From: Nocardia altamirensis NBRC 108246 | GTDB lineage: Bacteria > Actinomycetota > Actinomycetes > Mycobacteriales > Mycobacteriaceae | DNA length: 64,000 nt | Direction of reading: 5' to 3' | Assembly: GCF_001612685.1 (NCBI RefSeq) | Contig: NZ_BDAY01000054.1 | Span: 1 to 64,000, forward strand | Shown here: one piece after another, positions 51,986-60,073 of the stretch | Layout: every line of letters begins with the position of its first letter | How positions within the stretch are numbered: position 1 is the stretch's first letter | The notes under the pieces: generated by a model | Told to the model about the DNA's origin: nothing | Seen by the model: the letters and a program-made list of their open reading frames with translations, nothing else | Database searches by the model: none | Program-made: the position numbers and the translations under genes

Positions 51986-53162
51986 GCAGTCGGAGTGGCC
52001 CCGGAAGCCGCTCTCCGACGTTGGAGAATTGATCCGCGGCCGTCGTTTTACGAAGAACGACTACGTGGAATCCGGGCTTGGCTGTGTGCACTACGCACAG
52101 ATTCACACTGACTTTGGGGCCATTGCCAGGGATCCACTTGCGTTTCTGGCCGAAGATTCCCGTGCGCGAATGCGCCTCGCTCACCCTGGAGATTTGATCA
52201 TCGCCGCGACTAGCGAGAACGTCGATGACGTCGGGAAGGCCGTCGCATGGCTCGGCGACGACGACGTCGCGGTTCACGATGACTGCTACATCCTCCGTCA
52301 CGGACTCGATCCTGCATACGTCTCGTACTTCTTCACATCGTCTCTGTTCCATTCGCAGAAGATCAAGTACCTGTCCGAGACGAAAGTCGTTCGGATCTCG
52401 GGTACGAATCTCAGCCTAATCGAGATTCTCGTGCCCCCTCAGCGTGTGCAAGAACGGATCGTCCAGGTTGTCGGCGCGGTCGACGACCAGATCACCGCAC
52501 TCAACGACGAAGCAAAGGCACTGGAGGGGGTGTACCGGTCGGCCACGTCTTTGCTCTGGTGCACCTGTGAGGGTGACGAAGCGGACTACCGATTACTCAG
52601 AGACGTGATGCACCTCGACATCGCACGGACCCCTATGGACGCGGGAACGATTTACCACCTCGCTGGAGTGCTCAATGCGGGCAAGGGCCTTGTTGATAGA
52701 GGTGTGCTCGATGGGGCCGATACCGAGTACACCGGGATGAATGTCCTTCGGGAGAACCAGGTGGTGATGCGGAAGCTGACTGCTTGGGAGGGGCCGATCA
52801 CCGTAGTCACTGCCGAGTTCGACGCCTTCGTGGCGAGTAACGAGTTTCCGACCTTCACTCTCGCCGATGACATCGACCCAGGGTGGATGAAGCATGTCTG
52901 CCGGACACCTCGACTGTGGGCGGAGATGCAGAGCAGGGTAACCGGGACGGTGCAGCGCCGTAAGAGACTCAACCCCGACCAGCTCCTGTCGGTGGCGCTT
53001 CCGGTCCCTTTCCGACCTGAGCAGGAGCAGGCAGCAGAGGCCCTGGATGCAATCGAGGGGCAGATCGCTGTGATCCGCGCCGAGGCCACCAGGCTCCGTC
53101 AGGCTCGTGCAGGGCTGCTGACGAGCCTGCTGGACCGCACTGTCGATATCGAGTCCGCGTAG
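51978..53162 (+). CDS. hsdS: Type I restriction-modification specificity subunit
   Basis: 394 residues. Two target-recognition halves with conserved helix repeats: first PQRVQERIVQVVGAVDDQITALNDEAKALEGVY, second PFRPEQEQAAEALDAIEGQIAVIRAEATRLRQARAGLL. Both are the coiled-coil spacers that bind HsdM. The target sequence cannot be read off. ATG 51978 overlaps the hsdM stop; the in-frame extension to 51789 is not used. Confidence 0.93.
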   Translation: MNEQSEWPRKPLSDVGELIRGRRFTKNDYVESGLGCVHYAQIHTDFGAIARDPLAFLAEDSRARMRLAHPGDLIIAATSENVDDVGKAVAWLGDDDVAVHDDCYILRHGLDPAYVSYFFTSSLFHSQKIKYLSETKVVRISGTNLSLIEILVPPQRVQERIVQVVGAVDDQITALNDEAKALEGVYRSATSLLWCTCEGDEADYRLLRDVMHLDIARTPMDAGTIYHLAGVLNAGKGLVDRGVLDGADTEYTGMNVLRENQVVMRKLTAWEGPITVVTAEFDAFVASNEFPTFTLADDIDPGWMKHVCRTPRLWAEMQSRVTGTVQRRKRLNPDQLLSVALPVPFRPEQEQAAEALDAIEGQIAVIRAEATRLRQARAGLLTSLLDRTVDIESA

Positions 53163-53177
53163 TTGGAGATCTGAGCA

Positions 53178-56100
53178 GTGGCTAAAGGCGTTAGAGAGCG
53201 TGAATTCCAGAACCTGATGATCCAGTGGTCCCTCCCGATGGGCTGGAACTTCACGGCCGGGCGGGCGTTGCCGCGTGAGACGACGCAGACGGTGGTCACC
53301 ACCCAACTACGAGACGCCATCGTCAGGCTCAATGCTGGCGTGATCGACGGGTTCGACGTGGACGCCGTGGTCGCGGAGATCGTCGCTACGGTCAACGCTG
53401 TCGAGGGCGGGCTGGTGCGGGCCAACGAGCAGGTACTGCACATCCTGCGCGGACTGAAGGAATTCCGGGACGACGAGGGCGTGTGGCATGCGTTAAAGGT
53501 CATCGACTTCGAGCATCCGACCGACCCGACTGCGAACACGCTGGTCGTGTCGGACGAGGTGACAATCACCGTGCCCGGCAAGACTTCCCGCAGGTTCGAC
53601 CTCGTGTACTGGGTCAACGGGCTGCCCCTGGTCGTCGTCGAGGTGAAGTCCCCGACCGCGAAGTCGGGGTGGGCGGGCGCAGCCCGGGAGATAAACAACG
53701 TGTACGCCACCGAGTACCCGTGGTTCTTCACCCCCAATGTCTTCGCCGTTGCCTCCGACGGGCTGAAGCTGCGCTTCGGCGCGGCCGGTGCACCGACGAA
53801 CCTGTGGCATCCGTTCCGGTCCACCGCCGACGACGAGAACTTGTCTGGACAGGCCGATGTGCAGCGCTCGGTCGAGCTGCTGATGAACCCGGCCACCGTC
53901 CTGGACATGCTGGCGAACTTCGCGTTGTTCGACACATCCGGGGGTGGGGTGGACAAGAAATACCTGCCCCGCTACCCGCAGATGGAAGCCGCACACCTGA
54001 TCCACGATCGGGTCCTGGAAGGCGGGTCGAAGGGCCTGATCTGGCACCACCAAGGCAGCGGGAAAACGTGGCTGATGGTGTTCGCTGCTTCGTTGCTGCT
54101 GGCCGACACCCGCACCGAGTCTCCTACGATCATCCTGCTGTCGGACCGGACCCAGCTGGTCCGGCAGACATCAGGGGTCTTCACCTCGGCGATGGGGGAC
54201 GACTATTTCGAGCAGCCAACGACCAGTCAAGAGTTGCGTTCTTTGCTGGCCGACGACGTGCGTGGCGTCATCTCCACTACCGTGCACAAGTTCGCCGATG
54301 CCGGTAAGAACCTGTCGACTCGCAGCAACATCATCGTGATGGTCGACGAGGCACACCGCACCCAGTCCAAACGGTCGACGTCTCTGGCCGGGCAGATGCG
54401 TGCAGCATTGCCGCACGCGAAGTTCTTCGGCATGACCGGCACCCCTGTTAGGAACCTCGCTACCGATACCTTCGCCCTCTTCGGCGAGGAGAAAGACCCG
54501 GGCAGGGTGCTGCACCGATACTCGGTGTCCCGGTCTCTGCTGGATGGGGCCACCGTCCCGGTCATGCTGGATCCACACCCGGTGTCCTTCGAAATGAACG
54601 ACGAGGAATTGCAGGCCGAATTCGACCAGTTCGCTGACGAATTCGACCTTGATGACCCCGACCGGGAGGCCCTGTCCCGTAAGTTCGGACGGCTCACCTC
54701 GGTGTTCACCAATCCCGACCGTATTCACGCGGTCTGCGAGGACATCGTTGACCACTACCTGTCCGGCGCCTATCGCAACGGCTTGAAGGCCCAGGTCGTC
54801 ACCTATAACCGTGAGCTGGCCGTGGCGTACACCGACAAGATCAACGAACTGCTCGCCGGCTTCGAGACGTCACAGGTACTCGCCGCGGTCGGTAAGCACG
54901 ACCGGATTACTGCCGAGGTGAACATCTCCGTCTCGGACGCCAAGGACGAAGACCCCGCGATGAAGCCGTTCAAGCTCTCGGAGACCGAGGAGGAGGATCA
55001 GAAGCGGCGATTCCTGACCCCGGATGACCCGCTGTGCTTCCTGGTGGTGACCGCGAAGCTGATGACCGGGTTCGACGCACCCAACGAGGGCGTCCTCTAC
55101 CTGGACAAGCCGCTCAAGGCCCACAGCTTGTTCCAGACGATCAGCCGCCCGAACCGTACGTGGGTCTCCCCGACCGGGTTCGTGAAGACTACCGGCGTGG
55201 TCGTCGACTACATCGGCTTGGCCGGAGAGGTTCAGCGAGCCGTCGCCGACCCCACCGCAGCGGAGGCCGACCACGGCGGCGGGTTCGTCACCGACGTGTC
55301 CGAGCTGGTCACCGAGTTCCGCACCACCTTCGCTCGCATCGAAGATCTCCTCGCAGACGTGGACGGCCTGGACCTCACGGTCCATGGATACGAGTCCGTG
55401 CGAGCTATCAACGGCTTCCTCGACGTCAATCCTGGTGCGGCCGAGGTATTTACGAAGGATTACCGGCTTCTGAGCCGCCTGTATCCGTACATCAACACCG
55501 ACAATCGGGTTGCCAAGTACCAGGACGGCTTCGGGCTGTTCGGGTCCGTGTACACAACCCTGCTCAAGAAGTCCTCCGACGAGGAACGGAAGGAACGGCT
55601 GAGCGAGCTGGGGCCGATGGTCTTGGAGATCATCAATGCCCACGTCCACTCATTCTCCGTGGTCGCTTCCCAGGAGGAAGCCCTCGTGCTGGACGCCCAG
55701 GGCATTGCAATCCTCAAGGAATTGCTGGCCTTGGTCCGCCTCAAGCCCGGCAAGGGCGCGGATAAGACGCCGCCGTCCGCAGCAGAGATCCTGCACGACA
55801 TCAAGGCCGCCCTCGATAAGGGCGTCGAACCGGGGTCTGCGAAGTACACCGCCCTCGCTGAGCGGATCAGGCTGCTGCGGGACCGGATCATCCAGAACTC
55901 TCACGACGCCCTGGAGTTCCTGGCCGAAGCGCTTCGGATCGCTCGCGCCATCGTGAACGCCCAGAAGCACCCCGACGAAGCCATCGTGCTGGACGAGGAC
56001 CGCGTGGGAGTCCTGACACGGATCATCCACGACCACGCACCCTCCGGCCTCACAATTACCGAGAGGAACCTGGCCGAGGAGATCGACCGGGTGGTCACCA

Positions 56101-56255
56101 ACACCCTCGCCCGGTCATGGGACAACGCCGATGCCCGAAACCGAGGAGCCCGTCGCGCCACCGCCGCCGTCTTCCGCCGGTACATGTTGAAGCCGGTGGG
56201 GGAACCGTACGACTCCACCGTCGCCTACATCGAAGCGCATTACCTGGTCGACTGA
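53178..56255 (+). CDS. hsdR: Type I restriction endonuclease subunit
   Basis: 1025 residues. Nuclease domain: Asp141 (RRFDLVYW) with VVVEVKSP, Glu155 and Lys157 (PD-(D/E)xK). Helicase: Walker A GSGKT (293-297), DEAH (390-393) in VMVDEAHRTQ, GMTGTP, and motif VI in SRPNRTW. The gene is full length and intact. It completes hsdMSR, so a functional restriction system is predicted. GTG 53178 follows hsdS by 15 bp with a GGAG ribosome site. Confidence 0.95.
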   Translation: MAKGVREREFQNLMIQWSLPMGWNFTAGRALPRETTQTVVTTQLRDAIVRLNAGVIDGFDVDAVVAEIVATVNAVEGGLVRANEQVLHILRGLKEFRDDEGVWHALKVIDFEHPTDPTANTLVVSDEVTITVPGKTSRRFDLVYWVNGLPLVVVEVKSPTAKSGWAGAAREINNVYATEYPWFFTPNVFAVASDGLKLRFGAAGAPTNLWHPFRSTADDENLSGQADVQRSVELLMNPATVLDMLANFALFDTSGGGVDKKYLPRYPQMEAAHLIHDRVLEGGSKGLIWHHQGSGKTWLMVFAASLLLADTRTESPTIILLSDRTQLVRQTSGVFTSAMGDDYFEQPTTSQELRSLLADDVRGVISTTVHKFADAGKNLSTRSNIIVMVDEAHRTQSKRSTSLAGQMRAALPHAKFFGMTGTPVRNLATDTFALFGEEKDPGRVLHRYSVSRSLLDGATVPVMLDPHPVSFEMNDEELQAEFDQFADEFDLDDPDREALSRKFGRLTSVFTNPDRIHAVCEDIVDHYLSGAYRNGLKAQVVTYNRELAVAYTDKINELLAGFETSQVLAAVGKHDRITAEVNISVSDAKDEDPAMKPFKLSETEEEDQKRRFLTPDDPLCFLVVTAKLMTGFDAPNEGVLYLDKPLKAHSLFQTISRPNRTWVSPTGFVKTTGVVVDYIGLAGEVQRAVADPTAAEADHGGGFVTDVSELVTEFRTTFARIEDLLADVDGLDLTVHGYESVRAINGFLDVNPGAAEVFTKDYRLLSRLYPYINTDNRVAKYQDGFGLFGSVYTTLLKKSSDEERKERLSELGPMVLEIINAHVHSFSVVASQEEALVLDAQGIAILKELLALVRLKPGKGADKTPPSAAEILHDIKAALDKGVEPGSAKYTALAERIRLLRDRIIQNSHDALEFLAEALRIARAIVNAQKHPDEAIVLDEDRVGVLTRIIHDHAPSGLTITERNLAEEIDRVVTNTLARSWDNADARNRGARRATAAVFRRYMLKPVGEPYDSTVAYIEAHYLVD

Positions 56256-56374
56256 TCGGAAGAGCGGTGAGATTCGCGGCGTCGGCGAAGTGATCATTGG
56301 GCTCGAAATGGTGAAGCGCCGGACATTCACATAGCCGGAGGATCCTCGGGCAGTTCCTCGCCGTCGAAGCCTGT

Positions 56375-56506
56375 ATGGACTCTGACGAACGCGATGCGCT
56401 CCGCGAAATGGGCGTCGACCCAGACGACCCACAGGTACAGGCCGGACAAGAGTGGGTGTCGGACCTGTTGAGGTGCTGCGGCATGTGGCTTCGCAATTGG
56501 CCATAG
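56375..56506 (+). CDS. Possible short ORF or remnant
   Basis: 43 codons beginning MDSDERDALREMGVDPDDPQ and ending RNWP. The composition is acidic and protein-like, and the frame extends upstream about 25 codons without a start, to a TGA. No ribosome site precedes the ATG. It may be the end of a deleted gene. Confidence 0.25.
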   Translation: MDSDERDALREMGVDPDDPQVQAGQEWVSDLLRCCGMWLRNWP

Positions 56507-56598
56507 CGCAGACAGCTCCGCAACCGGACGCGGAGCGAGCGTCAGAGCGGGCACGATCTGACTGGTCGCGCGGCGGGTGGATTTGTCCCCGACAACGA

Positions 56599-56628
56599 CA
56601 CAGCCGTCGCCTGCGGGCGACGGCTGTG
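56599..56628. terminator. Hairpin terminator of the 52-residue gene
   Basis: CACAGCCGTCGCC (56599-56611) pairs perfectly with GGCGACGGCTGTG (56616-56628) over a TGCG loop. It lies 4 bp past the stop of the 52-residue minus-strand gene. Confidence 0.8.
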
Positions 56629-56631
56629 GTC

Positions 56632-56790
56632 TCAGTCAGCGAGCTTCACGACCGTGGGCCAGTACACGATTTGCGTTGAGCCCGCGGGTGCGCAGGCCGA
56701 CCCGCCGCCGTTCCACGCGCCGAGGGCAAGGTCGTGGACCTCGCTGGAAATCGCGAGGTAGGTCTTCTCGGCGTCGGTCGCTGCGCTCAT
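56632..56790 (-). CDS. 52-residue small protein, unknown
   Basis: Begins MSAATDAEKTYLAISSEVHD and ends VVKLAD. A clear GGAGG lies about 10 nt before ATG 56790. The middle is rich in Gly, Ala and Ser and contains one Cys. A hairpin terminator follows and a TGTATATACA box lies 38 bp upstream, so it looks like a complete small transcription unit. I do not recognise the protein. Confidence 0.65.
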   Translation of the reverse strand: MSAATDAEKTYLAISSEVHDLALGAWNGGGSACAPAGSTQIVYWPTVVKLAD

Positions 56791-56828
56791 GGTGGTTGCC
56801 CTCCTACGGACTGTCGGTTAACGCTTGA

Positions 56829-56962
56829 TGTATATACACATCTCCTCTGGATAGTCAACGAGTCAAGGTGTCGCGCTGCGATGAAAAGTGCTGTTAAGCA
56901 CTGTTTTTGATGAAACTCTGACTTCAGAAGAGCAGGCAATCGAGCTATGGTTTGTATATACA
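56829..56962. promoter_or_regulatory. Bidirectional promoter cassette 1
   Basis: A 134-bp region with TGTATATACA at 56829-56838 (facing the 52-residue gene) and TTTGTATATACAAA at 56951-56964 (facing the 71-residue gene). Between them are AACGAGTCAAG, an AGTGCT-GTTA-AGCACT hairpin and CTGACTTC. The second cassette at 57966 has the same layout; box starts are 124 bp apart in both. Confidence 0.7.
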
Positions 56963-56994
56963 AAGGCAACGGCAAACCTAGGAAAGGCGAAGAC

Positions 56995-57210
56995 ATGACC
57001 GTCGGCGAACTGATCAACCTCCTTCAGGACTTCGACCCCGAAACCCCCGTACGGCTGGCATCCCAGCCGAACTACCCCATGGAGTACAACATCCGACGCG
57101 TAGCCGAAACGGAGGATGCGGATGACGAGGGCCTCGGCATCGCCTGGATCGTCGAAGGCCGCCAGCTCGGCTACATGAGCCGCGAGGCGGCCGAAAACTG
57201 CTGGCAGTAA
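56995..57210 (+). CDS. 71-residue small protein, unknown
   Basis: Begins MTVGELINLLQDFDPETPVRL and ends REAAENCWQ; acidic, soluble. The opening (GELIxxLxxxDPxxPVxL) resembles a motif of small proteins found in phages and plasmids across bacteria, whose role is unknown. An in-frame start at 56947 exists only because the TGTATATACA box itself reads C-I-Y-K; the true start is ATG 56995. A terminator follows. Confidence 0.7.
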   Translation: MTVGELINLLQDFDPETPVRLASQPNYPMEYNIRRVAETEDADDEGLGIAWIVEGRQLGYMSREAAENCWQ

Positions 57211-57221
57211 AGGGGCGACCT

Positions 57222-57261
57222 GGCGCGCCCAGCCGCTTCTGGCTTTCCGGCGGGGCGCGCC
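57222..57261 (+). terminator. Hairpin terminator after the 71-residue gene
   Basis: GGCGCGCCC (57222-57230) pairs with GGGCGCGCC (57253-57261) across a 22-nt loop, followed by TTCAACTC. It starts 12 bp past the stop. Confidence 0.6.
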
Positions 57262-57349
57262 TTCAACTCAACTCTCGGAACGGAACCGGCGGGCATTCAC
57301 GCCCTCCGTACCGACCAACTCGATCCTTGGCGCGTGCGGGCCGGGGTTG

Positions 57350-57583
57350 ATGCTGCGTTACCGCAGGCGGGTGTGGGCACCGGCCGCCCAGGCGGTCGCC
57401 GATCGCTTGGGCACCCGGCGGCTTGCCCTGGCGATCTTGCGCATCACCTGCGCGGACTGGCTACTCAGCGCCGGGGTGCCCGTGGCGGAGGTCGCCGCCC
57501 AGCTCGGGTACGTCTCGGTGGTGCCGTTCCTGGACCGGCACCACGACCGCGTCACCGAGCTGGCGATCACGCCCCGCCGGTGA
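57350..57583 (+). pseudogene. Possible remnant of a tyrosine recombinase C-terminus
   Basis: 77 codons from ATG 57350. LRITCADWLLSAGVPVAEVAAQLGYVSVVPFLDRHHDRV resembles the RHTxATWLLxAGVPxxxVxxxLGHxS end of integrases, but the catalytic His, the LGH His and the nucleophilic Tyr are all changed (RIT, LGY, RHH). No ribosome site is visible, and upstream protein-like codons lack a start. Either a decayed integrase end or a new small protein. Confidence 0.35.
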
Positions 57584-57594
57584 TGTAAGGGATT

Positions 57595-57636
57595 GGGAGG
57601 CGCTCGCGCGCAGTGAGATTCGCGCGAGCGCCTCCC
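57595..57636. terminator. Hairpin terminator, 16-bp stem
   Basis: GGGAGGCGCTCGCGCG (57595-57610) pairs perfectly with the arm at 57621-57636 over a 10-nt loop. It lies between the integrase-like remnant (plus) and the 79-residue gene (minus) and could serve both. Confidence 0.8.
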
Positions 57637-57693
57637 TTGTCCCCGGATCTGGCGCAGGCCGCTCCGGTCAGGCCGTCACCACCCGCCGTCCCC

Positions 57694-57933
57694 CTACTTC
57701 TTGCGGCGGAAAAGCGAAGGCCGCGTTGCGGATCCGGTACGCCGTCGCCGGATGCCTCGGCCGGTCAGTGTCGAGACGAGGGTGTCGATGTCGGTGGGGG
57801 TGAGGTCAACGCTCTGGTAGTTGCCGTTGTTGTCGTCGATGGTGAATCGGATGGTGCCGCTGGCGGTGGGGGTGATCTCGAGCTGGTCGCCGTCGAGGTC
57901 GGTGATGGTGAGGATTCTGGGGCGCTGAGTCAT
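57694..57933 (-). CDS. 79-residue small protein, unknown
   Basis: Begins MTQRPRILTITDLDGDQLEI. The first two thirds form a beta-rich domain with FTIDDNNGNYQSVDLTPTDIDTLVSTL, suggesting a small folded domain; the tail is basic (RRRRTGSATRP...RRKK). A frame start at 57978 again arises from the TGTATATACA box; the true ATG is 57933. The left arm of promoter cassette 2 lies 32 bp upstream. Unknown function; possibly nucleic-acid binding given the tail. Confidence 0.65.
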   Translation of the reverse strand: MTQRPRILTITDLDGDQLEITPTASGTIRFTIDDNNGNYQSVDLTPTDIDTLVSTLTGRGIRRRRTGSATRPSLFRRKK

Positions 57934-57965
57934 GGTGGTGTCCCTTTTGCTAGCCGGTCCGTTCT

Positions 57966-58099
57966 TGTATATACACACTAGCTCTGCACGACCCTAACGA
58001 GTCAAGCGAAATGATCACCGAAAAAGCCTGTTGTACAACCTAATAGGTCGAAATACTGACTTCCATTACGAGTACGGCAGAGCTAACGTTATATATACA
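57966..58099. promoter_or_regulatory. Bidirectional promoter cassette 2
   Basis: A 134-bp region with TGTATATACA at 57966-57975 (facing the 79-residue gene) and TATATATACA at 58090-58099 (facing the 100-residue gene). It shares with cassette 1 TGTATATACACA, AACGAGTCAAG, CTGACTTC and GAGCTA in the same order. A GTTGTACAAC palindrome replaces the AGTGCT hairpin. Confidence 0.7.
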
Positions 58100-58141
58100 A
58101 ACCAAGGGCAAGCGCCCGAACGGATGGAGAGGATGTAGCCG

Positions 58142-58444
58142 ATGACCGCGATCGACGCCATGACCCTGCGGGGGATTGCTGACGCGCACGACGGGATCGA
58201 GTTCCGCACGGACTACAGCGGTGGCACTCGCCACCGGACCTGCATCGCGGTGGTCACCGCGGACCCGGGCGCGGCCATAGTGGTCGCTTTCGACATCGCA
58301 TCCGCGCTGGCCGCACGCGATGGCGACGGCGAGAATCCGGGCGCGATCCGCGACTACCTGCTCGAGTTCGCCCCCAGCGAGCGCCGCCGCGACATCGGCC
58401 ACACGGTCGTCTACTGGACCGACCTGCACCTGGCCACCGGATAA
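58142..58444 (+). CDS. 100-residue small protein, unknown
   Basis: Begins MTAIDAMTLRGIADAHDGIEF and ends DLHLATG. Acidic and soluble, with no motif I can place. The GGAGAGGATGTAGCCG stretch before the ATG provides the ribosome site. The right box of promoter cassette 2 lies 42 bp upstream; a hairpin terminator follows. Confidence 0.65.
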   Translation: MTAIDAMTLRGIADAHDGIEFRTDYSGGTRHRTCIAVVTADPGAAIVVAFDIASALAARDGDGENPGAIRDYLLEFAPSERRRDIGHTVVYWTDLHLATG

Positions 58445-58455
58445 ACACGCCCGCG

Positions 58456-58483
58456 ACGAGGCCGTGGCACACCACGGCCTCGT
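58456..58483 (+). terminator. Hairpin terminator after the 100-residue gene
   Basis: ACGAGGCCGTGG (58456-58467) pairs perfectly with CCACGGCCTCGT (58472-58483) over a CACA loop. It starts 11 bp after the stop codon. Confidence 0.8.
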
Positions 58484-58558
58484 GCCGTTGCGGCACTCAC
58501 GGGCGAGGCGGCGGAAGGCCCCGAATGGGAATTCAACGTAAATACGTCATGGCTAGGA

Positions 58559-58568
58559 TGTATATACG
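58559..58568 (+). promoter_or_regulatory. Single TGTATATAC box before the 106-residue gene
   Basis: TGTATATACG lies 24 bp before the GTG start of the next gene. It matches the core of the boxes in the two cassettes but has no divergent partner. Confidence 0.55.
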
Positions 58569-58592
58569 TACTTCGAGCTGGAGGGTTGCATC

Positions 58593-58913
58593 GTGAGCAG
58601 TATGCGGTGGGTACGGGTGGCGGTCCTGCGGCCCGGACCGGGCTATGACTTCGTCGAAGCGCAGTGCCCGGCCGAGGAGCTCGGTAGCTACGACGGCGAG
58701 GCGTCCTACATCTGCCCGCAGTTCGACTTCGCGGTAGCCAGTCCCACGATCGTGCTCGACCGGGATGTCGAAGGTTTCCCGGCAGGGTGTTCGACGTTCG
58801 CGGAGTTCGGCCGGGATGAACGCGAGCAAGCGCGTCGGGAACACTGGAACTGCCAGCACGCGCGGTTCGGGAGTTCGTCGGTGGCAGACCGCATGTCGAA
58901 TGTGAAGGAGTAG
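58593..58913 (+). CDS. 106-residue protein, unknown
   Basis: Begins MSSMRWVRVAVLRPGPGYDFVEAQCP and has four Cys. Soluble, beta-rich first half, charged helical second half (GRDEREQARREHWNCQHARF). GGAGG lies 9 nt before GTG 58593. It precedes the ribbon-helix-helix gene by 3 bp, whose AAGGAG site is inside its last codons, so both are one transcript. Not recognised. Confidence 0.6.
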   Translation: MSSMRWVRVAVLRPGPGYDFVEAQCPAEELGSYDGEASYICPQFDFAVASPTIVLDRDVEGFPAGCSTFAEFGRDEREQARREHWNCQHARFGSSSVADRMSNVKE

Positions 58914-58916
58914 CTG

Positions 58917-59237
58917 ATGGCAGCAGGGCGGTTGCGCAGTGTGCGGGTGCCTGACGAGGTCTGGGACGAGGCGATGGCTCGCGCGCAAGGTGAGGGCCGC
59001 TCGCTATCAGAGGTGATCGTGGAGGGGCTCGACCGTTATCGCACCGAGGGTACCGCTGGTGAGGCGCAGCAGCGTGCTGCGGTGCAGGTGCGTGCGGCGA
59101 TGGAGTTACTGGGTGTGGTCGCTGAGACCTTGGAGTCCGGTGCACGCGGTCAAGCACAGGACTCCAAGCCCGCGCGGAGTCAACGCGGCGGCGACTCGAG
59201 TTCGGGGTCGGCGGAGCCGACGGCCAGCAAGCGATAG
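58917..59237 (+). CDS. Ribbon-helix-helix DNA-binding protein
   Basis: 106 residues. RLRSVRVPDEVWDEAMARAQGEGRSLSEVIVEGLDRY is a ribbon-helix-helix domain (beta strand followed by two helices), as in CopG/Arc. The tail is long, Ser/Gly-rich and probably disordered. RHH dimers bind short palindromes, so it is a candidate for the TGTATATACA boxes nearby, one of which lies upstream of its own operon. Its 3' end overlaps the convergent gene by 58 bp. Confidence 0.75.
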   Translation: MAAGRLRSVRVPDEVWDEAMARAQGEGRSLSEVIVEGLDRYRTEGTAGEAQQRAAVQVRAAMELLGVVAETLESGARGQAQDSKPARSQRGGDSSSGSAEPTASKR

Positions 59238-60073
59238 GCGATGCGGAAGCCGTCGGAGCCGGAGGCGGACATCGATTGTTCCAGGCGGACGGTGACCCGC
59301 TGTCGGATCAGCGCCGGAAGCTGGGCCAGGATCGGCTCGTCCACCGAGCCGTGGATGTCTCCGTCAGGGCGTTCGAGGTAGAAGTTCCGGCGTACGGTGC
59401 GCCGGTCGTCGAGAATGCCTGTGGCGGTGACGATTTCGGTGTGGCGATTCAAGTCGAGCAGGCAGGTGTGCAGTAACTCGGCCTGCTCGTAGGACAGCAC
59501 TGAACTCTCAGGGCCGACCGTGCCCCGCAATTCCAACGTCAGGGAGCGATTGGTCTCGGCGAGGGCGTTGACCACTTGCCCGATGGCGACGCGCTGGCTG
59601 AACGGCAGCGACAGGATCGCATCGATTGCCAGGTCGTCAGAGTGCGACGACGGAAGCGTCTGGCACAGCTCACGCGCAGCCTGTTCGACTTGCGATGGGC
59701 TCAGTTCGGTGTCGTCGAGTGGTTCGTCGTTGGCGTCGGGTACTTGGGTCGGGAGGCCGAAGACCAGCGTGTGCGAGGTGAACGCGAGTGGAACCAGCGC
59801 CTTGAGGTCGCAGACGCTGATGTGCCTGAGCGACAGTCGTTTACCCGGTTCGAGGCGATGACGCCCGAACAGCGCGGTGGCACTCGCCAGGGCGAGAGCG
59901 ATTGCCGCCGAGGTGTGTGCGGTCAGCGGGTCGTCGGCCGCGACGGTCAATCGTGGACTGGCATGAGGAAAGTAGTGTGCTTCAGCGGCCAACAGTGACG
60001 ACCGTAGCAACTCCTCGGTAAATCCTTCGCCTTGATGGTGTTTCAAAGCCAGACGAAACGGATTGCTTACCAC
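59180..60073 (-). CDS. Uncharacterised 297-residue protein, last gene of a three-gene operon
   Basis: From GTG 60073 (GGAGG just before it); the start overlaps the upstream stop by 7 bp. Residues 1-150 are mostly helical (EELLRSSLLAAEAHYFPHAS); the C-terminal part (after about 180) alternates strand and helix with LTLELRGTVGPESSVLSYEQAELLHTCLLDL, and ends FRIAYRLLAVG. No membrane segment or signal. I do not recognise a family. It forms a unit with the DUF6932-like gene and the XRE regulator. Confidence 0.6.
   Translation of the reverse strand: MVSNPFRLALKHHQGEGFTEELLRSSLLAAEAHYFPHASPRLTVAADDPLTAHTSAAIALALASATALFGRHRLEPGKRLSLRHISVCDLKALVPLAFTSHTLVFGLPTQVPDANDEPLDDTELSPSQVEQAARELCQTLPSSHSDDLAIDAILSLPFSQRVAIGQVVNALAETNRSLTLELRGTVGPESSVLSYEQAELLHTCLLDLNRHTEIVTATGILDDRRTVRRNFYLERPDGDIHGSVDEPILAQLPALIRQRVTVRLEQSMSASGSDGFRIAYRLLAVGSADPELESPPR

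Larger units (their letters stand above)
56256..56631. other. Region between hsdR and the small-gene cluster
   Basis: About 376 bp. It holds a low-confidence 43-codon frame (annotated separately) and the terminator at 56599-56628. Otherwise I see no gene. A decayed coding piece is possible, since the frame upstream of that small ORF is also protein-like. Confidence 0.5.

Noticed and set aside
56947..56994. Earlier start for the 71-residue protein, and likewise 57978 for the 79-residue protein
   Set aside because: Both extensions begin with the translated TGTATATACA box (CIYK) and have no ribosome site; downstream ATGs have better context.
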